From contig JAANDG010000231.1 of NCBI GenBank assembly GCA_036852015.1, positions 146,331-210,330 on the forward strand: a DNA stretch of 64,000 nt. Direction: 5' to 3'. The position numbers were made by a program, and so were the translations under genes. Source of the DNA: Pelodera strongyloides. Its lineage: Eukaryota > Nematoda > Chromadorea > Rhabditida > Rhabditidae. Positions 1 through 10,578 of the stretch are shown here, piece after piece (position 1 is the stretch's first letter; each line of letters begins with the position of its first letter). The notes beneath the pieces were generated by a model. The model saw only the letters and a list, made by a program, of their open reading frames with translations. It did no database searches and was not told where the DNA came from.

Positions 1-256
1 TTTTTTGGTTAACCCAGGCAGTGCAGAAGTGCGGTTGCTAATGGGCTGCTTCTATATTACTGCCACTCTCAACATGCAATTAGCCTCAGCCCCAATTAGC
101 CCAGCCCCAATGGGCTATTATGTCACTATAAACTTTTGCAAAGATTACTTTCCACAACACAATTTTAATGTAACTAAAATGTACGCTCTATATTATTACG
201 GCCGCTTCATAAATTATGTGTATTGTTTATTCAAAATGCTTATTTTAATAATTTAG
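1..256. other. Intron sequence upstream of the first visible exon
   Basis: No supportable exon is visible here. The stretch ends in a plausible splice acceptor (ATTTAG) immediately before the transmembrane exon at 257, so it is read as intron of the gene that enters from the left of the window. Confidence 0.5.
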
Positions 257-2172
257 ACACTGCCGCAATCTTTTGTGTGATCCTCATTCGTGCAAATATC
301 TCATCTCTCAACCTTTCCTCTATGCTATCGCTGCTATCCTGTGCACTATCCTGGCAATCTTATTCATTTGCATTATCAGGTGAGGTCATTCATTTGTGTG
401 CCTTGATCTGTCAATTGCATATTATTTACAGTTATCAGTAGTTGTTATAATCCTGACATGTCATATATTACCCAAGAAGATAGTCATTTGTCCGGTGAAA
501 AATATCATACGTAATGCCTGAGTCAAACACTTAACGAGAATCTCAAGCATGCTTCATGACTTTGTTTCGGGTAAAGTTTTGTTAAAATTTTCGCTTTGCA
601 GGAGTATTTCTTCAGCAATGATGAGAAACGTATCTTCTTCCAAACCGATCGGGTATGTCTTTTATTTTGCAGAAACTTCCACAAAAACACCCACGACTTC
701 ATTTTCCTTTTATTCGCATTTAGTAACGTTACCCGAGCGTGGTAATATTGAATTAACTTGTATTCTCGCAGGAAACGTGGGGCCTCGTGACACTTTTTGA
801 CTTATGAACAGGAGATAAATTGTGAAGCTGAATAAGATCAAAAACTTCAGTGCCCAAATTATGAGCTGCCCCTGCAAATTTGTGCAAATAGCTCTCCCTT
901 AACCCGGATAAGAAATATAGCTTATTTACTATTAATCAGTTTTATTTAATGTGTCAATAAGCGTCATTAAGACAAAGCAGAACTTAGTTACCAAAAGTTT
1001 CTCTGCGAAACAAACATATCCTTTATGCTGAAATCAGACTCTGCTTGTTTTTTTTCCCATTGTAAGTTAATTGTGTTGACAGTGAACTTTTCGGTTACTT
1101 CACTCATTTGTTGAGTTCATTCTCTTCATTTTCTCACAACTCGTTCAATTTATAAGTACTGTGTGTGTTTTGCTAGGTCTATCATCTCTTATTAATGTAA
1201 TAGATCCTTTGCAGAGATCCTTTCTCATCACCCACGGTGCAGGCACTCGTCAGTTCAGAATCTTCCCTTATGTCGACGCCTGGTGAAAAGACTCCGTCGA
1301 GCAATGACTCATTACTCGGATCTTGCAGAAACTGTTCGCAACCTCTACCATTCATATGTAAGTTCTCTCATTCTTGCAAGAGAATGAGCAGACACTTTTT
1401 TTGAAATTTACCGACATTTGTTCTTACTTAGGAACACTCATGAGCCAAAGTATGTTTATGAAATGCATATTTTCAGCGACTCCCGTCACTCGCCGGCAAA
1501 AGTACAGTCTTGATTCCGAAGTTCCTCTAGTGCACGGCGGTGGAGTGTCGACATTCTCAGACTATGTGCCAATGCATCCCCCGAAGGGATTGTCACTTAC
1601 CCCGAATGGTTCGCCCATGCTGGGAGTTAAGGACAGTACGTCTTTTTATACATAAATATGTTTTCGGTTTGTTTGCTTTACGAGAAAAAACTGCAAATTT
1701 TTTTTCTTTTAAACGTATTCTGTTTAGTTCGGCTTCCACCACTTCAAGCAGCTAATTTTCTTTGTCAAGCGGATGCAGCCGAATTGGGATTGAGCGGCTC
1801 TGAGAGAAGACCGGTACGTTTTACGACAGTTTTGAGCTCAATTATTTGTGGGGTGATGTTTGATACGCATATCAATTGGTGATAATTTAATAAAGAAAGC
1901 ATTTCGTCCTATTTTCGTTGTTTTAACGCGAGACCAAACGCCTCCTAGCTAATGTACTACAAATAATGATTGAAATAATCAACTCATAATTACAGAGCCG
2001 AGTATCTCGTGGCCGGTGTTTCCTTCCCGAATTGAGAGCGTCCAGAGATTCACTACTTCGCGAAACTGGAAAGTCCTCTCTTCTGCCCTTGAGCAGTGAA
2101 AATCTCTTCAATATCAAAACACCATCATCAAGGGCACAATTGGCCACATCAACGACAGAAGTTTCTCTGTAG
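257..2172 (+). CDS. C-terminal part of a single-pass membrane protein (5' end outside window)
   Basis: Six exons join in one frame: 257-379, 602-652, 1215-1357, 1477-1635, 1728-1813, 1996-2172 (stop TAG). The first exon encodes a short Cys-rich extracellular stretch (motif CRNLLCDPHSCKYL), then a hydrophobic segment of about 21 residues (LYAIAAILCTILAILFICII) ending in Arg. The remaining roughly 210 residues form a Ser/Pro/Thr-rich, apparently disordered cytoplasmic tail with several RR/KR sites. The protein ends in TTEVSL; V-S-L fits a class II PDZ-binding pattern, which is inference. All splice phases agree and all junctions are GT-AG. I do not recognise the family: the extracellular domains that would identify it lie to the left. 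It could be a cell-adhesion or signalling receptor. An AATAAA-like signal lies near 2483. Confidence 0.72.
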
Positions 2173-3444
2173 AACAGTTGTAATAAGGGTTTTGTTTTCT
2201 CTGTGTATCGCAGTGTGTATTTTCCCTGTTTCTCACAGTGTTTTTTTCTCTGTGTCTTTGTAAAAACGAATGCCTGCAATTTTTTGTTCAATATAGCATT
2301 ATCCCCAAATTATTCCCCTCAATCTTCTTTAATAGATTTCCATGACGTGGTGAATAGGAAAACGTTAGCATAATCTTCTTCCATTAATGCTCAGATTTAT
2401 GTATACCATTTCCATCTTCATCTTCCGATCTCGTACGATGAGCAGCACATTATATTAGTCGTGCCGTAATCTTACGGAATAATAAATGGCCCACATAGGC
2501 TTTATAATAATACGTTTTAGGACCCTCCTTCCTTTTGTACCATTGCCTTTTCCCATTCAACGAATCCCGTTTCCTAGGATTTCGTGTATGTCCTTGTATA
2601 AATATAACCTCCTCTCCGTCACGGTGATTTCTTAGTTTAGTAAATGAAGACTAACAGGATCGTCGGTCAGTTAGTTTGTGTTTGTGGTTTACCGTAATAT
2701 GAACAATTAAATACCATATAAGCTAGTAGGCAACAGTTTGTCTTGCCCGGTCTTTGTCTTAATATGATCTCCGCGTACAGGTAAATGCAATAATAAATGT
2801 TTCTTTATTTATGTTGAATGTCATCTTTTTTACCCAGACTGAGCACTGTTCCAGTGAGAAAGGTGTGAACTACGAAACAGGTGAATCTCTTTTTATGATC
2901 TTCCATGGTGTCTTATACTGAATGGAAAGGCGGTTTCGTATGTTTTCCCGGCGACGGCCAGTAATAATTCGTGGAAGACGCTTTTATTTATTCATTTGCT
3001 ATGAGCAGGTGGTACTTTCTGCGGCACGCAATATTCCACTCGACATTCAGAAACATTGCAAAAAATGCACTATAGACACTCGCGTGTGCACCAGAGTAAA
3101 AACATAAGTCACTGTGAATTTTCGACGCCAATTCATGATTTTTGTCACAGAAAAAGCAAAACTAACACAAGAAAAACTTGGAGATTCTTCTTGTTTCTGC
3201 ATATATCACAAATGTAGCTTACCTTAATCAATAGCTTCGTATCAATCTTCTGAAATGCTCATGCTTTGTGCTCGTTTTTACATCTTTAAACAACTTACTT
3301 GTTTTGTCTTTTTCTTGCATTGGGTGGTGGTCACACAAAGTATTTCACTATGTGATCGACTGTTTTGTTTTTACTTTTAATAAAACGTGCTATTTATTCT
3401 TCTATAGTCGAAAAATTTGATACACGCAGAGTTTCAGGAAACCG
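2173..3444. other. Intergenic region upstream of the guanylyl cyclase
   Basis: This holds the 3' flank of the membrane-protein gene and the presumed promoter of the guanylyl cyclase. Short open frames (for example 2922-3107) lack splice-site support or codon character. I see no further gene. Confidence 0.5.
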
Positions 3445-6400
3445 ATGCGAACATCGGTTGCACTACTAATTTGTATTTCTGTAAAGTATGCGTCTGCCAA
3501 ACTGCGTGTTGGTCATCTGCAGGTTTCATCAATTGAAGAAAGAGTACTCGGCGTTTGCGCAAATCAGACAGTATTCGAGTACGTGTTTAAAACGTATTTA
3601 GCATTGGACTATCTTGTGTGGAAAAGTACAAATATGTATGCAGAGAAAAAACATGATTTTTTTTGTATGACCACATAAAAAATTGACCGCTTTGTATAGT
3701 TGAAGGTCGAAAGTTGAAGTTCCAGCCTAATTCCGATATCTTAAGTTTATTCACACTCCCGGCGTGCGATAAGTACAATGGACTCGAGGCAATGGCTGCC
3801 TTTCACTTCACTCACAATGTAGACTATGTTATAGGAACTGACTGCATATCAGGTCTGTTGCTCATAAAGTAATTCATACATGAAGGGGGTCTATACTGAA
3901 ACCACAAAACAATAATATGCGACCTCTCTTCAGAGGCAGCAACAATTTCGCGGTTAGCGTATCGTTGGCAGATGCCATTCTTCACTACAACCCAATTGTC
4001 CCCATTGGAGCGAGAAAAGAGCACTATTGTAATGAAGCCCTACTCAGACTTTAGTATTGCTGCTACCATCGAAGCAATTGCTCACTTCGTAAAGTGGCGA
4101 CAGGTAATTTTCTTCCGTTGTGCTGACATTCTATGTGAAGTTTATCGTTTTAATTTTGTTCGCATAACTATTTCAGGTCGCTATTGTCCACACCCCCGAA
4201 CAACTCCCTCGCGCACTTGAAATCGGCAATTATTTCAAAAACTCAACCATAAATATAATCCTGGTCGTGGACACAACTTCGTCCGACTGTGTGGATAGTT
4301 TACTGAAACAGGCCAGAGGTAGGTGAAACGGTACAACAATGCTTTAACATTTGACTTTTAACATTTATTAGCAGAAGCACTGAAGCACACATAGATGGAG
4401 GCATTATATACAACACATATTAGCAAACGCAATGATAAGCATTGGCATTGCTAATTACTCTTCGCTGTAGTAAAAGTGGGTATTTCAAAGAATAAGGAGA
4501 ACACTCATTGGCTGAGCAAAAGTACTACAACTTTACTTTTTGATCATTTTATCATATACATCATTATCAGTTTTCCTAGATTCTCTTGACTCTGTTTTTA
4601 TCAAAAACAAAGATTACTGTCATTTTGTTGCGGATCTAAACAACCAATGTCTATTCGTTCTCAACTTCAGCTTGTGTTTTCCTTGGTCCAGTGGATGGAT
4701 TTCTCGATTTTGTCAAACTTCTGTCTAATTCGACAACGAGGCCGGACGAATTTTCCTTCTTTGTATTTGTTCAAAATTCGATGTCTCCGCGAGTATTTTA
4801 TGAAAGAACTGCATCAACACTTATGGAAACGGACAGTCGCAGAAATCGCAAACTCATCAGATCAATTTACTTTGTGAGCATGCATCGATTACCTTCTTTT
4901 AGCCAATTATTTTTGAGGTCCACATAAAAGTGGAAGGCCTGGTTTTCCGGGCTCGAAAAGTTAGTAACGTTCCGAATGATACTATGAATTGTACAGATGA
5001 CTGATCGCAATTTCTCCAGGTACAAACACCACAATCAGCACGCAAGGAAAGTGAACAATTCGCATTTGATCATGACTTTCAGGTGGTTTTATTTTGAGTT
5101 TTTGTTATGTTTCTTGCTTTACTTGGTGGCTAACGGTGATGTAATGAGAGTTCATTCTAGTTGTCAGCAGAATTTTCGGAAGTGTTGGCTTTATGTGATG
5201 CTCTTCAACTTATCGAGAAAGTTGTTACGAAAAGACAGTGGAATGAATCTCGCACGGCCGTACTCAAAAAGATGAAAGGACAATCTCTAAGCGGTTTGAA
5301 ATGCTTGCTCATATACATTTATATGTTGTTGCAACATTATTTATTTTAATTGACGACAAAAGAACGCTTAGAATCTATGGTCAATACGGTGGTTCAGGAT
5401 ATTCCGGGGAAACCTACATTTCCCCCGATGGAGAATGTTTATCCGCCTACGAAATTCATTGGTTTTCTTCACAAACGGACACAACTGCTGTCTTTATGAA
5501 GCCACAAAAGCGAACGTGCAATAGTGAAGGATTCTGCTCTCATATGGTGAATGATCATATCAAGCAATGTGGAAAGAACACATCGTACCTTGCTTTTTAA
5601 ATCGGCCTTTTAACGCTTTGCCCAGTGCGTAAGTGTTTCTATTTGTGTTTGAGTTATAACGATTTTTTTTATACGCACTTTGTTCCACGTTGTTTCTCTC
5701 CAGAAATTTCTTTCCCACCCACGCACCGTCACTTGGAGGGCGTCAATTCCGCCTGATCTTCCCGTCTGTGATTTCGATGGAAGTAACTGCTCTGGTGATC
5801 ATATATTCATGTCTGCTCTCGTTGTAGTCGCTGTTCTCTCGTTCCCGCTCTCCCTGGCCTGGTACTTGCAAAGGTAAATTATTCGTTAGTTCATCATGTA
5901 TTACGAATATTAGATGCTAAACCTTATTGAACATACATGTGAAAACTGTCTAGCGAATTGTTAAATGAAAATTTTTCTTGATACAAGTTTAGAAAGGAGC
6001 ACCGTTTGCAAAAGATGCCGTGGCGAATCCCATTTGAAACAATCAGCTTTCAAGAGGACGAAGTGGTATCGGTGAGGGGGAATTTTGACAACGTTATTAA
6101 TGATTATTGAATCCATTGTTTCTTCTATATTTGATCTTTTACTAGTGATCTACGTATTATTGCAGCCGAGTGAGGGTACGGAGGGAACTACAACAAATCG
6201 ACGGATTTCTGAGGCGACATCAACTTATTCAATGTTCACTCCCATACTAGGCGATGTTTGTGGCACAGCTCGAGTACTCAATCAAAAGGTTAGTGCTTGG
6301 AAATAAACTCTTGTGTGATCTGCGGACGACCAGTTGCTGCAATGCTCTTCATAAAGCTAAGCCTTTCAGGTCAGACTTCAGTGCTTCACACAACGAAGAC

Positions 6401-9400
6401 CCATTTTATTTACGCGCAAGGAAATGGAACTATTGAACACAGTGGGTTATTATCTTTTTCGTCTAGCTTTGATTTTCTTAGACAACTAACTACAAACTCC
6501 AAAAAATTTGATGTTTAGCAGTAATTTGAATTGTGAGGATACCACATTTATACTATTGTGTGCATGATTTACTATTTTATATCTACGAACAAACGCATCC
6601 AAATTTGAATCGACTGCTCGGAATCGCTTTCAATCAAGGACAATATGCATATGTGATGTGGAGTTATTGTTCGCGGCATAGTCTGGAAGATCTTTTCTTT
6701 TTCAAAGAACAAAAATTCGGAAGGAACTTTCTCGCCTCTTTTCTCAGACATATTGTGAAGGTACTTCTTATGGCTTGATTTCATTATCACGCCATATATT
6801 AAAAAAAAAAAATTTCTTTCACGTGCTGTACTAATTTCATTAAAATTTTCAAATATAAGTGGCTGCCGTTTTTTTGTAAGCTATTAAAATGAAGGTGAAA
6901 TAAATAGCTAGGCAAATTTACACACAAAATTACGCGCGATAAAGTATTTTTTTCGAATGGTGTGTTGTCCGGTTTGTAGATTGCGATGCAAGTTTAGAAA
7001 CCGTGTTTAGGGTCTTCAATACTTACACAACAGCTCGATCAAATTTCATGGAGCGTTATTTATGTCCAATTGTGTTGTGGATGCGTACTGGGTTGTCAAA
7101 CTCACCGATTTTGGCATTCGACCAATGATCAGAGAAAGGGTATTCCTCAGAGTAAATTTAAAAGCTCCGAATTCACATTTGTTTAACGTTGCCTAATTTA
7201 CTGAATATCATTCTCTTTCAGGTGAAACAAAAAGAACTATGTGACGAACCATTTAACGTCGACGAGCTTCCTTTGAGTTGGTTTTATTGTCTTGCAGGGA
7301 CGCACATTAAAGGGATCGGTTCACCTGAAATTGTGTCTGTTTTTTTTGTTTCTTTATTTTCTATATGGGATAATACAAATTTGAAATGCAAAAAGTAGTG
7401 TTTTATTTCAATACTCACGAAGAAATTGGGTGATAAAGTGATAGATTGATCAGTCCCGAATGCAAAAAGGGTAATTATCCTGCTTTGTTTGTATAGGACA
7501 ATTACCCTTTTTGCACTCCGGACCGATTAATCCACCACTTTATCACCTAAAAACTTCGTGAGTATTCAAATAGAACACTACTTTTTGTATTCCAAATTTT
7601 TATTATCCCTTATAGAAAATAAAGAAACAAAAAAAAAACAGACACAATTTCAGGTGAAACGATTCCTTTAAAAGAAAGAGAATGATTTTTGCCAGTTAAA
7701 TTCTGCTGCAAAACAAAAAAAATGAACAAACTTCAGAGTTTCTTCAACTCGCCCCAGAATTGCTTCACGAGTTGAAGGAGACTAGGGAACGACCTCTCGG
7801 TTCTGTACATGGGGACATCTATCAGATGGGAATGCTGATCTATCAGATACTATTCCACGAAATTCCGTTCAGTGAAAGAAGGGAGACACCACAGGGTAAT
7901 TTTTCACAGCTTACAAATGATTGTTCTCTTTTTAAAAGAGGCTAGTCAATGACTTGCATATGTGTTCCAGAAAAATTTTGGGTGCGACTCGGTTTCTCGA
8001 CCGTTTAACAATATGTACTGCTAAATATGTACATGAGAAAGCACAAGCACCTAGCAGTTAGTAGCACTGTCATATTGCAGAGCTGTTGTGCCTCATACAA
8101 GAAGTCACTACGTCGGCCGATCCAATACTCCCAAAAGTGCCACAAACGGGACATTATACCACACGTCTCCTTTCAATAATGCAGCAATGTTGGCAACACC
8201 GTCCTACCACTCGCCCCACTCTCCCAAAAATATTCGAAGCCATCATCAGGGAATTCGGAGCTGAGTAAGTTTTCGTAAACATGGTAAGACAGTTTCAAGA
8301 CAGCTATGTTTCAAGGCATTCTGACTTGAAATCACAGAATCATTGCTAAAATTATATAATCTTCTTCAGAACCAAGGGCACACTGATCGACTCAATGGTT
8401 GCAATGGTTGATGAATATTCACAACGTTTGGAAGAAATTGTGGAGACGAGAACGAGGGAAATTGAGGAATTGAGTGCAAAGAGCGAGAGACTCTTATATC
8501 AGATCATGCCCAAGTAAGACTAATGTTATTGCTAATAAGTGATGCAAAAACTGTGATAGCATGCGCACGTTGACCCTTTGTATGTCATTCTACGCAATGT
8601 TTTTTTTTCAAAGGACAGTGGCTGATGAGCTGAGGGAAGGGAGAGCCGTGCGTCCGCAAATGCATTCGGCTGTGAGTTTTTCTTGATTTTAATATGAACC
8701 GACCCAACTATGCATAATGTATATAATAAAATAATCCATGAAAATGTTTATGTTTTAAACGCAAATAAATTTTTCCCAGACATCAATGATTTTCTGCGAT
8801 GTGTGTGATTTCACTGCTATCTGTGAGCAGTCGATTCCCATTCAAATCATAACAATGCTCAACGCTCTTTACTCGGAATTTGATGCGATCCTGACTGGAT
8901 TTCATGCATTTAAGGTAAATACAGGCGATATATGAAGGAAAAGTCTTAATGTAACTCTAATTCATAAACATTAATGGATTTGCTATCGTGTTTAGATCGA
9001 GAACGTTGGAGATGCATATCTCGCAGTCTCAGGTATACCTCCACTACCGGACAATCAACATCTAGCGGAGGTTTGCAGAATCGCCATTAGATTTCAACAT
9101 GTGGGTGTTTTTGTGTGGATTGGATATTGGATTTGGGATATTGGATATTGGATATTGTGTGGATATTGGGCAGCTTCTTTTAGATTATGGTTAGGTTCAT
9201 GGTCAACAAATCTGGTTCAAATAGAAAAGTGCTTAGAAAAATGTTCAATCCCTTTGGCTGGATAGCGGAGGTGGCCAGCATAGCTTTGCGTTATGTGTAT
9301 TCTTTTAGTTCGTCAAAAACAAATACGTTCTTCCACATCGTCCAGAATATAAACTCCAAATCAAGGTGAGAGCCTTTAGGATACTAATAATATGCATTTG

Positions 9401-10102
9401 GTTGCGAACTAAAAATTGGGGTTTTGGTCGAGCGGGTCGAACCCGCATCTTCGGCTATTCCGGTCAATGCGTTTACCATTATTTAATAATAATACGGGAC
9501 TTATTGTTAATCCAGACTTCTAGTATAAATTAGAAGGTTGTAATTTATTCATAACTTGAGAACAGTAGAATGATTTTTCTCTTATAGGTTGGCATTCACT
9601 CTGGGCCACTAGCCAGCGGCATTCTTGGAAGCTCAGCTCCAAGATTCTGTGTTTTCGGCGATACAGTTAACATGGCCTCCCGTATGGCCAGCTCTTGCAC
9701 ACCTGGAAGAATTCAGGTATTTACATTATTTTTTTTGTATGCGAAGTAGTCTTAAATGCGCTCCTAATTTTACAATATATATATTTTTAAAGGTTGTTAT
9801 TCTCTACTCGCATCCCTAACGTTCCATCCAATATTTCAAAAATAACAAAAAAAGAAGTAATTTGTTTATATGACTGATTTCAGGTTAGTGAGCCAGCTGG
9901 ACATATTATTCAGGACAAGCTTACCAATTTCAAATTGGAGGAGCGTGGAGTTATACAAATAAAGGTGAAATATTTATATGCAAATACAACGAATGTTTGT
10001 AATGTTTCGATGTTGCTTTAAATTGAAAATGCTTTCATAATTGTCCCTTTATTTCAGGGAAAAGGAAATATAACAACCTTCTTTCTCGTCGGCGAATCTT
10101 AA
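3445..10102 (+). CDS. Receptor-type guanylyl cyclase (GCY family)
   Basis: Makes cGMP from GTP at the plasma membrane; nematode GCYs act mainly in sensory neurons. Twenty-five exons: 3445-3582, 3726-3852, 3934-4103, 4177-4318, 4692-4873, 5020-5082, 5161-5293, 5398-5546, 5704-5873, 5993-6071, 6166-6288, 6370-6441, 6581-6760, 7011-7139, 7222-7276, 7737-7895, 8081-8264, 8370-8513, 8614-8671, 8780-8914, 8996-9100, 9309-9365, 9588-9716, 9884-9964, 10058-10102; 1002 residues, close to family length. Order: signal peptide (residues 1-18), ligand-binding ectodomain, Cys pair and transmembrane segment (about 390-424), MPWRIP juxtamembrane motif, kinase-homology domain (about 470-750) with LTDFGI but no HRD Asp (HGALFMSNC), coiled coil (about 755-800), cyclase domain (about 805-1002). 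Catalytic motifs FCDVCDF and NVGDAY keep both metal Asp residues; KIEN and FCVFGDTVN keep the Glu and Cys that select guanine. Odd: Gly to Asp in the FSDxxGFT motif, and a non-AG acceptor before 6581. The exon 1/2 junction is the in-frame choice; a stronger-looking GTACGT donor at 3579 breaks frame. Confidence 0.94.
7307..7671. mobile_element. Foldback (hairpin) element with TTAA ends in a guanylyl cyclase intron
   Basis: Two arms of about 170 bp are inverted copies of each other, centred near 7490. The left arm starts TTAAAGGGATCGGTTCACC and the right arm ends in the imperfect complement. Copies share long runs such as the AATTGTGTCTG tract and the GGTAATTATCC tract near the turn. It lies wholly in the intron between exons 7222-7276 and 7737-7895. 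No coding capacity. TTAA at both ends suggests a TTAA-targeting non-autonomous DNA transposon; the class is inferred. Confidence 0.85.
9110..9172. repeat. Short GGATATTG tandem repeat in intron
   Basis: Five to six imperfect copies of a GGATATTG(GATATT) unit follow the exon ending at 9100. No function is visible. Confidence 0.7.
9418..9480 (-). repeat. tRNA-like 3'-half fragment (possible SINE remnant) in intron
   Basis: On the minus strand the sequence has a tRNA T-arm/B-box (GCGGGTTCGACCCGC, plus-strand 9432-9446) preceded by a stem-like GACCGGAATAGCCG. No complete tRNA folds around it, so it is read as a tRNA-derived fragment in the intron between exons 9309-9365 and 9588-9716. Confidence 0.35.
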
Positions 10103-10117
10103 CAAGGAAATCAAAAC

Positions 10118-10123
10118 AATAAA
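10118..10123 (+). terminator. Poly(A) signal AATAAA of the guanylyl cyclase
   Basis: A perfect AATAAA lies 15 bases after the TAA stop, which is consistent with the very short 3' UTRs common in nematodes. Confidence 0.6.
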
Positions 10124-10225
10124 ATCAAAATATTTTTTATCAGCAACAATTTGGTTTTTGAATAAATGGGGTTTCAGTGAACACATTCATACAGCGCAAA
10201 CGCAAAAAATACGTGCAAAATTTTT

Positions 10226-10307
10226 CGCAGCGAGCAGGATTCGAACCTACGCGGGCAGAGCCCAATTGATTTCTAGTCAATCTCCTTAACCACTCGGACA
10301 TCGCTGC
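10226..10307 (-). tRNA. tRNA-Ser (anticodon AGA)
   Basis: The 82-nt minus-strand gene begins GCAGCGATGTCCGAGTGG (A box) and contains GGTTCGAATCC (B box). The acceptor stem GCAGCGA pairs with TCGCTGC, followed by discriminator G. The anticodon loop is CTAGAAA, giving anticodon AGA (reads UCU/UCC/UCA after A34 modification). The long variable arm is the class II feature of serine tRNAs. A T-run follows on the minus strand as a Pol III terminator. No CCA is encoded and no intron is seen. It sits between the guanylyl cyclase and the collagen, opposite both. Confidence 0.93.
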
Positions 10308-10578
10308 CATGGAAAGGCGGCTAAAAAATTTGGCTATGCATTTGCACTCCTCTTTCCAAGTAAAACGACCGTTGGGTTTCCTAATATTTGTAAACTTGCA
10401 TGTGCATATGCATGCCTCCATGAACACAATTTTGATAAAGATCTCGTCAAGATGATCCGCGAGATGATCTGTTCCAAAATCATTGGTTCCTTTTATTAAA
10501 CTAGAATTTAAAATCCTTTGTGTACATACCATCCGAATAGAAACATTCAAAGTGAACCAATTGTAAGGTTGCTGGACA

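Noticed and set aside
3579..3699. Strong GTACGT donor and TATAG acceptor for the first cyclase intron
   Set aside because: Together they give an immediate stop; the donor at 3583 with the acceptor before 3726 keeps frame.
5294..5397. Apparent non-canonical acceptor (AA) in the cyclase ectodomain
   Set aside because: The canonical GGTTCAG acceptor before 5398 is in phase and gives the expected family sequence.
10140..10550. 136-codon minus-strand open frame
   Set aside because: It runs through the tRNA-Ser gene and has no splice or family support.
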